From Prochlorothrix sp035286285 (GTDB lineage: Bacteria > Cyanobacteriota > Cyanobacteriia > Prochlorotrichales > Prochlorotrichaceae): a DNA stretch of 18,831 bases. The DNA lies in contig JAYKJG010000248.1 in assembly GCA_035286285.1 (NCBI GenBank), forward strand, positions 1-18,831, written 5' to 3'. Positions 13,059 to 18,831 of this stretch are shown here, in pieces (position 1 is the first letter of the stretch; the number at the start of each line of letters is the position of its first letter). The notes under the pieces were generated by a model. The model did no database searches and was not told where the DNA came from. It saw nothing but the letters and a program-made list of their open reading frames with translations. The position numbers and the translations under genes were made by a program.

Positions 13059-14009
13059 ATGCGTACCCTCTACCCTCCCCTTGACCCCTATCACCAGGGC
13101 TATCTACCGGTGTCCGATCGCCACACCCTCTATTTTGAGGAATGCGGGAATCCCCAGGGACAGGCCGTTATTTTTCTTCATGGAGGGCCGGGTGGGGGGC
13201 TGCAACCCCTCTATCGCCAGTTTTTTGATCCCCAGCGCTGGCGGGTCGTTTTGTTTGATCAGCGGGGTTGTGGCCGCAGTACGCCCTATGGGGAGTTGGC
13301 GGAGAATACAACTTGGGATTTAGTGGCGGATATGGAGCGGTTGCGGGAGCATTTGGCGATCGATCGCTGGGTGGTCTTTGGCGGCAGTTGGGGCAGTACC
13401 TTAGCCCTAGCCTATGCCCAAACCCACCCCGATCGCTGTCGGGGGCTAATCCTGCGGGGAATTTTTATGCTGCGGCCTTCGGAAATTCGCTGGTTTTACC
13501 AGGACGGTGCCCATGCCCTTTTTCCCGATGCTTGGGAGGGCTATCTTCAGCCCATTGCACCGGAGGAGCGGGGAGACTTGGTGGGAGCCTACTACCGGCG
13601 GCTAACCAGTGATGATCCAGCCGTCCAACTGGAGGCGGCGCGGGCTTGGTCCCTGTGGGAAGCGAGTACCAGTAAACTGATCCCCGATCCTAATCTTCAA
13701 CACCACTTTAGCCAAGATGCCTTTGCCTTGGCCTTTGCCCGCATTGAATGTCATTACTTTATGAACCATGGCTTCTTTGAGCAGCCTGATCAATTGCTGG
13801 GCCAAGTCGATCGCATTCGCCATTTACCGGCTGTGATTGTCCAGGGCCGCTATGATGTGGTTTGTCCGGCGGTTTCGGCCTGGGAACTGCATCGGGCTTG
13901 GCCAGAGGCCGAGTTTCATCTGATTGCCGATGCGGGGCACTCAGCGACGGAACCCGGTATTCTGTCGGTATTGCTGGCGGCAACCGATCGAGCCACCACA
14001 TGGCCCTAA
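13059..14009 (+). CDS. pip: Proline iminopeptidase (alpha/beta hydrolase, S33 family)
   Basis: This cytosolic peptidase removes N-terminal proline from peptides. The 316-residue length is typical. The oxyanion block HGGPGGG (41-47) and DQRGCGRS (67-74) are followed by the nucleophile elbow GGSWGS (108-113, Ser110). The cap region with FYQDG and EASTS is next. The catalytic Asp266 lies in GRYDVVCP, His294 in DAGHSATEPG. WSLWE (197-201) and CHYFMNHGFF, typical of the family's substrate pocket, are present. The ATG at 13059 gives the usual YPPLDPYHQGYLPVSDRHTLYFE start. Its upstream region was changed by the 143-bp element, which ends 33 bp before an AT-rich direct repeat (taagattcac twice), so its promoter may have been altered. 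Confidence 0.95.
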   Translation: MRTLYPPLDPYHQGYLPVSDRHTLYFEECGNPQGQAVIFLHGGPGGGLQPLYRQFFDPQRWRVVLFDQRGCGRSTPYGELAENTTWDLVADMERLREHLAIDRWVVFGGSWGSTLALAYAQTHPDRCRGLILRGIFMLRPSEIRWFYQDGAHALFPDAWEGYLQPIAPEERGDLVGAYYRRLTSDDPAVQLEAARAWSLWEASTSKLIPDPNLQHHFSQDAFALAFARIECHYFMNHGFFEQPDQLLGQVDRIRHLPAVIVQGRYDVVCPAVSAWELHRAWPEAEFHLIADAGHSATEPGILSVLLAATDRATTWP

Positions 14010-14130
14010 CCCCGCTGCCGCTGAGGGAACATCACTGGCAGAATGAGGACAGCGGGAGACCGACTTAAAGACTGTTCCCGGTCTGCTGACCCGATCACGA
14101 GGATCCGATAACGAGGAGTGTGTACCAGCT

Positions 14131-16149
14131 ATGCAGCCACCGATTTCCGTTGGAACCATTTTGCAAAACCGCTATCAAATTCGCCAGATTTTGGGCCAGG
14201 GCGGTTTTGGCCGAACCTACTTAGCGGATGATCAGGGGCGATTTAGCGAAGCCTGTGTCATCAAGGAATACATTCCTCCCCAAGCGGGAGCCTATGCCCT
14301 CACCAAGTCGAAGGAGTTGTTCCAGCGCGAGGCGGCGACGCTGTATCAAATTCAGCATCCCCAAATTCCCCAGTTTCGGGCGGTTTTTGAGGAGGGAGAG
14401 CGGCTGTTTTTGGTGCAGGACTATGTGGAGGGATCGACCTATAGCGCTTTGATGGAGGAGTATCGGTTTCAGCACACCACGTTTCCGATCGAGGCTGTTC
14501 AGAACCTGGTGGTGCAGTTATTGCCGGTTTTAGCCCAAATTCACAGCCGGGGCATTATTCACCGCGATATTTCCCCCGATAACATTATCCAGCGCCGCAG
14601 TGATGGCTTGCCGGTGCTGATTGATTTTGGGGTGGTTAAGGAGGTGGCGACGCGGATCCAGAGCGAGCAGCCCCAGGGGACGACGGTGGGCAAACCGGGC
14701 TATGCCCCCAGTGAGCAAATTCAGACGGGGACGGCCTATCCCAGTAGTGATCTCTATTCCCTGGCGGTGACGGCGATCGTGTTGATGACGGGGGAACAAC
14801 CGGCGGAGTTGTTTGAGGCGGCAACGGCAACCTGGCGCTGGCGGACCTTTGTGCCGGGGGTGCCCTATGGCTTTGCCGATGTGCTCGATCGAATGCTGAG
14901 TTATCGACCGGGCGATCGCTACCCCTCTGCCGAAGAGGTTCTCGCGGCTCTAGAGGCTGCCAATGTTCTAACCAGTGCCCCGACGGCGGCTCCAGTGGCG
15001 ACCCCCGGTACAACGACTGCTCCGGCTACTGTTGCTGTGTCGGGTACTGTGTCGGGCACTGTGTCGGGGGCTGGAGCCAGTGGGGTTGAGCCGTCTCGCC
15101 GCCGCAGTCCAGTTTCGCCGCCGCCGCCACCCCCGTCGCTGTGGGATGATCCCTGGGCGGTGGGGATGATTGGGGTGGGCATTGTGGCTTTGGCGGGGGT
15201 TGGATCCTGGGCGGTGATGCGATCGATCCTCGCCAACCAGTCCAGTCGCCCCGATCCCAGTCCGACCTCTAGCATTGTCTTGGACACGGGCACTGTTGAC
15301 CCTAGCCCGGTTTTTTCAACACGACCCACGCCGCGTACCAGTACCAATCCCAGCCCGGTGGTCTATAGCCAAACCCTAGATTTGGTGCCGGGAACCCCCC
15401 AAACCCTGGAAAAGCGGCTAACCACCTATGAAACCCAGCGCTATGTGATTTCTGGGGCGGCGGGTCAGGAATTCAGTGCGATTATTGCGGGGGAGGGGGT
15501 TTTAATGACGTTGACGGGGCCGGAGGGAGAGCCGATCGATGACAGGGCCGATCGGGTTTCGCTCTGGGAGGGGACGTTACCGGCGACGGGGGACTATGTG
15601 ATCGAATTAAAAACCGTGCAGGGGATCCGAGAGAGCGGCTATAGCTTGGAGTTGCTGCTGAGTGGTCAGGCCCAAGCTGGGCCGGGAGGGGATCCGATTT
15701 ATGTCGATCGATCGGTGACCTTCCTACCAGGGCAAAATCAGGCCACCCTGAAGGACGAAGCAGCCCCGGATCAAATTGTGCGCTATCGCGTTGCGGTGCG
15801 ATCGGGCCAGAATCTTGGCATTAGTGTCGTTTCGGGTGATGTCAGTTTCCAAGTGCTGGATCCGGCGGGGAATTCCCTGGGTGAGGGTCTCAAGGGTTGG
15901 CAGGAAACCCTCAGCAGCGACGGCATCTATCAAATTGAGGTAACGGGTTTGGGCGGTCCCACGGACTTTAATCTGCGGGTCAGCCGCACGGGCACCCCGG
16001 CAGCAACCCCGACTCCGCCCCCAACGCCCACCTCACCGCCCCTAACACCGCCCCCAACGCCTACGCCACCGCCCGCCACACCCACTCCTACCCTTAACCC
16101 TGTGGACCCCCTCCCCGAACCCACTCCCCCCCCGGCTGAAACGCCCTAG
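14131..16149 (+). CDS. Membrane-anchored Ser/Thr protein kinase with two C-terminal PPC-like domains
   Basis: This 672-residue Hanks-type kinase is a candidate transmembrane sensor. The kinase domain (about 14-278) has the glycine loop GQGGFGRTY (22-30), the ATP lysine Lys45 in VIKEY, HRDISPDN (144-151, catalytic Asp146), DFG (165-167) and the APSEQ substrate-lobe motif. A Pro-rich stretch leads to one transmembrane helix (about 342-364), so the rest is outside the cytoplasm. Residues about 415-512 and 522-618 look like two beta-sandwich prepeptidase C-terminal (PPC-like) domains, with YVISGAAGQEFSAII, GDYVIELKTV and RYRVAVRSGQNLGISV as matching strands. The tail (622-672) is a Pro/Thr repeat. 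GAGGAG precedes the ATG. The stimulus and targets are unknown. Confidence 0.93.
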   Translation: MQPPISVGTILQNRYQIRQILGQGGFGRTYLADDQGRFSEACVIKEYIPPQAGAYALTKSKELFQREAATLYQIQHPQIPQFRAVFEEGERLFLVQDYVEGSTYSALMEEYRFQHTTFPIEAVQNLVVQLLPVLAQIHSRGIIHRDISPDNIIQRRSDGLPVLIDFGVVKEVATRIQSEQPQGTTVGKPGYAPSEQIQTGTAYPSSDLYSLAVTAIVLMTGEQPAELFEAATATWRWRTFVPGVPYGFADVLDRMLSYRPGDRYPSAEEVLAALEAANVLTSAPTAAPVATPGTTTAPATVAVSGTVSGTVSGAGASGVEPSRRRSPVSPPPPPPSLWDDPWAVGMIGVGIVALAGVGSWAVMRSILANQSSRPDPSPTSSIVLDTGTVDPSPVFSTRPTPRTSTNPSPVVYSQTLDLVPGTPQTLEKRLTTYETQRYVISGAAGQEFSAIIAGEGVLMTLTGPEGEPIDDRADRVSLWEGTLPATGDYVIELKTVQGIRESGYSLELLLSGQAQAGPGGDPIYVDRSVTFLPGQNQATLKDEAAPDQIVRYRVAVRSGQNLGISVVSGDVSFQVLDPAGNSLGEGLKGWQETLSSDGIYQIEVTGLGGPTDFNLRVSRTGTPAATPTPPPTPTSPPLTPPPTPTPPPATPTPTLNPVDPLPEPTPPPAETP

Positions 16150-16187
16150 GCATGGGGTCAAGGTTTTTGACGATCCCTAGCCTTTTT
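16146..16187 (+). terminator. Likely terminator of the kinase gene
   Basis: CTAGG (16146-16150) pairs with CCTAG (16176-16180) and inside it GTCAA (16157-16161) with TTGAC (16167-16171), followed two bases later by TTTTT. The outer stem overlaps the stop codon. Stability is modest. Confidence 0.5.
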
Positions 16188-16287
16188 CCCCAATGGCAGG
16201 CCGGAGGCCCACCCCACAAGCCAAATTCTTGTCGGCTCTAGCACCTAATAAGCGAATTTATCGGGGAATTTACAATTCATTTAACCT

Positions 16288-17094
16288 ATGGAAAACACCC
16301 CAGTCACCGGTGTGAGCGATACAGCCCGTTCTATGGCCGCTGTTCGCGCTGTGGAGTCAGAACGGGCCGATGCGTTATTTGTTGATCCCTTTGCGGCGCA
16401 GTTAGCGGGGGCGGACGCTGTGGCGGCGGCTCGATCGGTGGTTGCGCAATATGACCGGGCGGGACGGCCCTATGGGCAGGTGAGAACCCGATTTCTGGAT
16501 GATTTTATTCTGAAACATCGAGATAACTATACTCAACTGGTTTTATTGGGGTCTGGCCTTGATAGCCGTGCGTTTCGGCTGGAATTGCCCCCTACGCTGG
16601 TCTGCTATGAACTGGACCAGCGGGTGATGATTGACTATAAAGTGCAGGTGCTGGCTGAGGCGGTGCCGACCTGCTGCTGGCGGCCTCGATCGGCGGATTT
16701 GGGAGAAAGTCGTTGGGGCGAAATTCTTCAGGAGGCAGGATTCCAGCCGGAACAGCCTACAATTTGGGTTTTAGAGGGATTTCTGTATTACTTGCTGCCG
16801 GAACAGGCGCGGGATTTAATGCGGGTTCTGAATACGCTATCGGCGATCGGCAGTGTTTTGGGCTGTGATCTCATTAATGAAGCTGTGTGCAATGGGCCTG
16901 AAGCTTGGGCAACTCTGTGGCATTTTGGCTGTGATGACCCAGAGGCTTTTTTGGCGGAGTATGGCTGGGTTGCTCGGTCGGTGCAGCCCAATGATCCTGA
17001 AGCAGCCTACGATCGCTTTACTTTTCCCCTTGCGCCCCGCGACCAACTCGATGCTGTTCACCTGTTTTTCACCACTGCCCTTAAAACTGCGTGA
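16288..17094 (+). CDS. Class I SAM-dependent methyltransferase, leucine carboxyl methyltransferase-like
   Basis: The 268-residue protein belongs to the LCM/TIGR00027-like group, which methylates carboxyl groups on small molecules or proteins. The N-terminal VSDTARSMAAVRAVESERAD and ALFVDPFAAQLAG blocks are hallmarks, as is RTRFLDDF (66-73). The SAM-binding motif I is LVLLGSGLDSRAFRL (84-98), with the acidic Glu108/Asp110 of CYELDQ for the ribose; the WVLEGFLYYLLPEQ block (160-173) follows. Its substrate is unknown; relatives in actinobacteria and cyanobacteria are seldom characterised. It starts 138 bp after the kinase gene, behind an AT-rich stretch likely to hold its promoter, and converges with tetR. 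Confidence 0.9.
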   Translation: MENTPVTGVSDTARSMAAVRAVESERADALFVDPFAAQLAGADAVAAARSVVAQYDRAGRPYGQVRTRFLDDFILKHRDNYTQLVLLGSGLDSRAFRLELPPTLVCYELDQRVMIDYKVQVLAEAVPTCCWRPRSADLGESRWGEILQEAGFQPEQPTIWVLEGFLYYLLPEQARDLMRVLNTLSAIGSVLGCDLINEAVCNGPEAWATLWHFGCDDPEAFLAEYGWVARSVQPNDPEAAYDRFTFPLAPRDQLDAVHLFFTTALKTA

Positions 17095-17114
17095 TGGGGC
17101 ATAATTCTGATTTC

Positions 17115-17271
17115 GGTAGGGGCAATCCCCCGGTGGTTGTCCGGTTTCTGGGGTTGCCCTGGTTGCGGTGCGAAGAGGGTCGGCACGGGGGCGCGATCCT
17201 GCGAAGAGGGTCGGCACGGGGGCGCGACCCCTACCTAAGCCAAGGGGCAATCCCCCCGTGGTTGCCTTGGT
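17115..17271. repeat. Dispersed GC-rich palindromes, rearranged copy between convergent genes
   Basis: A palindrome copy starts with GGTAGGGG at 17115 and ends with CCCCTACC at 17235; its right arm (gcgaagagggtcggcacggggg...) is duplicated with a 31-bp period from 17170. A further half copy (aggggcaatccccccgtggttgcc) extends to 17271. It fills the space between the ends of the methyltransferase and tetR genes, where it could give hairpins in both transcripts. Confidence 0.75.
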
Positions 17272-17291
17272 TTTGTCCCACAGCGGGTTAG

Positions 17292-17327
17292 TTCAGTGCG
17301 CTATTCAGTGCGCCATTCAGTGCGCCA
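17292..17327. repeat. 12-bp tandem repeat (3 copies) starting at the tetR stop codon
   Basis: ttcagtgcgcta, ttcagtgcgcca and ttcagtgcgcca lie head to tail. On the minus strand the first copy encodes the last codons of tetR (AH and TGA), and the rest repeat that stop outward. Confidence 0.92.
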
Positions 17328-17910
17328 TAATGTGGTACTTGGCCTGGAGGAGGGGATAAACGGTGAGGTCGAAGGCGATCGGGGGATCGGGTTCCGTGCG
17401 GGCCAGAAGCTGGGCACCCTGGAGCAGGGAAAGCAACCCCTTCGTATCCGCTGCCACCGTTGGCTTGCAGTGCCAGAGTTGGGCGGCTTCCCCCGCTTCT
17501 AGGACTTGGGCTAACCACGTTTCCCGCTGCTGGAAAAATTCCCGTAATTCTGTTTGGAGCGGCGCAGAAAGGGTATTGAAATCCGCCGCTAACATACCGC
17601 CCAAGCAAATTTGATGGTGCTGCAATTCAGTCCGGTAGAGGTTGACAAATTGCAGCAGTCGATCGGAGGGTTGTTGATGGCTATGGAGGATGCGATCGCA
17701 GGACTGACTTAAGCCTTGGCGATGGTACTGAATCAGTCGCCGCACCAAATCTTCTTTCGAGGGGAAATGATAGTGAATACTCGCTTTACGAATGCCGACC
17801 TGATCGGAAATATCTGCATAGCTAAAGGCACTATAGCCTCGGCTTTGCAGCAGGTTTTGGGCAATGTCTAGGATTTGGGTAGCGGTGCTTTTGCGGACGT
17901 TTTTTTGCAT
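17317..17910 (-). CDS. TetR/AcrR family transcriptional regulator
   Basis: A 197-residue one-component repressor-type regulator. The N-terminal DNA-binding domain is TATQILDIAQNLLQSRGYSAFS (9-30), then the helix-turn-helix YADISDQVGIRKASIHYHFP (31-50) and SKEDLV. The ligand domain has RLLQFVNLYRTEL, the family block CLGGMLAADFNTLSAPLQTEL and REFFQQRETWLAQVLEAGEA. The ATG at 17910 is chosen because MQKNVRKSTATQIL is a normal TetR start; upstream in-frame codons to 18075 look non-conserved. A TTGACA box ends 31 bp upstream. It is divergent from the VOC-like gene 210 bp away, the usual clue for a target, though no clear operator palindrome is visible. The ligand is unknown. Confidence 0.93.
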   Translation of the reverse strand: MQKNVRKSTATQILDIAQNLLQSRGYSAFSYADISDQVGIRKASIHYHFPSKEDLVRRLIQYHRQGLSQSCDRILHSHQQPSDRLLQFVNLYRTELQHHQICLGGMLAADFNTLSAPLQTELREFFQQRETWLAQVLEAGEAAQLWHCKPTVAADTKGLLSLLQGAQLLARTEPDPPIAFDLTVYPLLQAKYHIMAH

Positions 17911-17916
17911 GGCAAA

Positions 17917-17946
17917 ATTGTCTACCAAGGCTTTAAGGGGTGTCAA
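17917..17946 (-). promoter_or_regulatory. Possible tetR promoter
   Basis: On the minus strand a perfect TTGACA (17946-17941) is followed after 18 bp by GACAAT (17922-17917). Transcription would start at or within a base or two of the ATG at 17910, implying a leaderless or nearly leaderless mRNA. Inferred. Confidence 0.35.
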
Positions 17947-18120
17947 CAATACAAAGGTTCTGTTTATCGAGTCTGGGGCTAAGCGGTCCCACTTCCCGGT
18001 AGGCTGTAGCATAATGAACACTACCCCGGTCTGCCGATCGGCCCCCTCCCTCCCCCTGCCGATCCTGCTGCCCACCCTTTTTGTACCCGTCCTTTAGCCG
18101 AGAAGCCTCTGTATTCATCC

Positions 18121-18705
18121 ATGTTTGCGACCTTGTTTTTATCCCTGCCCCTCACCGTTGCTGCTGTGCCCCTGGATGGTCTGTTTTCGACCCAGGGCGT
18201 TATGGTGTTGCTGTTGGTGGCCTATGCGGGGGCGATGTGGATGTTCCTGACTAGTGCGCCCAAGGTCCATACGGTGATGGTCTCGGACCTGTCGATCGCC
18301 CAGTCGCTCTATGAAGGTCTCCTCAGTTTGCCCACCGCCGATGTCCCCCTCCACTATTACTACAACTACGAGCAGACCCTCGCCGGGGGTGGCATGTCCC
18401 TAGACCCCCTCTATATGTCCACTGCTGATTTGGGCAGTACGGCAACGGCGACCCGCTCCAGGAGTGTTGATGGGCTGTGGTATCAGCTTAAGAAAAATAC
18501 ACAACTCCATGTGATTCCGGGGGCGAGCTTGGGCTATCACGATCGCCAGCGCCATGTGTGTTTCGATCGTGATTGTCTAGAATTGATCCTAATGCGGATC
18601 CAAACCCGTGGTATCAAACACAAAATCCGCCGGGATAAGCCCCTCAATTTTTTAGTCAAGGATCTTGAAGGGCAGGTCATTGAATTACTAGAAGTCTCCA
18701 CTTAA
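18121..18705 (+). CDS. Membrane-anchored glyoxalase/VOC-like protein conserved in cyanobacteria
   Basis: The 194-residue protein begins with a hydrophobic stretch (about 1-17, possible signal) and a clear transmembrane helix (about 26-45, VMVLLLVAYAGAMWMFLTSA). The rest resembles a vicinal-oxygen-chelate fold: a first beta-alpha module from HTVMVSDLSIAQSLYEGLLS (50-69) with VPLHYYYNYEQTL, and a second with RHVCFDRDCLELILMRIQTRG (144-164) and FLVKDLEGQVIELLEV (177-192). The loop (about 85-118) is Ser/Thr-rich and likely disordered. The family seems restricted to cyanobacteria and uncharacterised. Glyoxalase activity is not implied: only scattered His and Glu candidates for metal binding (His78, His145, Glu188) are visible. 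It is divergent from tetR. Confidence 0.85.
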   Translation: MFATLFLSLPLTVAAVPLDGLFSTQGVMVLLLVAYAGAMWMFLTSAPKVHTVMVSDLSIAQSLYEGLLSLPTADVPLHYYYNYEQTLAGGGMSLDPLYMSTADLGSTATATRSRSVDGLWYQLKKNTQLHVIPGASLGYHDRQRHVCFDRDCLELILMRIQTRGIKHKIRRDKPLNFLVKDLEGQVIELLEVST

Positions 18706-18754
18706 TCCATCTCGCTGTCGTCTTAGGGACAAACCGGGTGCATCCCCATTGAGC

Positions 18755-18831
18755 GGGTGCATTTCACTTTGGAACCCTCGGCCTAGGGTAGGGGTCGCGC
18801 CCCCGTGCCGACCCTCTGACCGCCACCCACC
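18755..18831. mobile_element. Inverted-repeat element, left end, cut by window edge
   Basis: GGGTGCATTTCACTTTGG (18755-18772) matches the terminal repeats of the element at 12876-13018, and a GC-rich palindrome arm (GGTAGGGG from 18787, then tcgcgcccccgtgccgaccctc) follows, as inside the element at 8367-8582. A lone GGGTGCAT also lies at 18736-18743. The other end is outside the window, so completeness is unknown. Confidence 0.6.

Noticed and set aside
17911..18075. 55-codon N-terminal extension of tetR
   Set aside because: The TetR DNA-binding domain normally starts a few residues after the ATG at 17910, and a promoter-like TTGACA lies within the extension.

Overview
The window is almost certainly from a cyanobacterium with a GC-rich genome. 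The evidence is a high density of CGATCG / GCGATCGC (HIP1-type) octamers, a textbook Yfr1 small RNA, a GuaB3-type IMP dehydrogenase, a group 2 sigma factor, a KaiB-like domain, a Ser/Thr kinase with C-terminal PPC-like repeats, and several short proteins I recognise as cyanobacteria-restricted. The sequence does not fix the genus. Dispersed GC-rich palindromes, small inverted-repeat elements and slippage-type tandem repeats fill most spacers, which suggests a repeat-rich genome.

Layout. 1-543 (-) is the N-terminal part of an unknown conserved protein cut by the window edge; its leader has a TATAAT box and a perfect hairpin. 544-1134 is a repeat-rich spacer. 1135-2455 (-) is an exbB-exbD pair. 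After about 930 bp without a convincing gene there is a small zinc-ribbon protein (3388-3585 +), then purA (3950-5284 +) and guaB3 (5702-6865 +), the two enzymes that split IMP towards AMP and GMP. Yfr1 lies directly behind guaB3, facing a group 2 sigma factor (7110-8066 -) that ends in its own terminator. An inverted-repeat element (8367-8582) precedes the run wecB - DUF2256 - isoaspartyl peptidase - dCMP deaminase (8729-11725 +). A KaiB-like fusion protein (11855-12829 -) and a proline iminopeptidase (13059-14009 +) are divergent, and a 143-bp MITE-like element with an 8-bp target duplication has inserted between them. Then come a membrane-anchored Ser/Thr kinase (14131-16149 +), a putative carboxyl methyltransferase (16288-17094 +), a TetR regulator (17317-17910 -) and a divergent membrane-anchored VOC-like protein (18121-18705 +). 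A further copy of the element family runs off the right end.

How it fits together. Most genes are housekeeping or conserved cyanobacterial genes, each apparently its own transcription unit; only exbB-exbD and wecB-DUF2256 are tightly packed. There is no obvious defence island, prophage, CRISPR array or large biosynthetic cluster. The unusual content is in (i) the KaiB-domain fusion, (ii) the modular small mobile elements and GC-rich palindromes, one of which now serves as a sigma-gene terminator, and (iii) 12-14 bp tandem repeats that begin exactly at the stop codons of three different genes.
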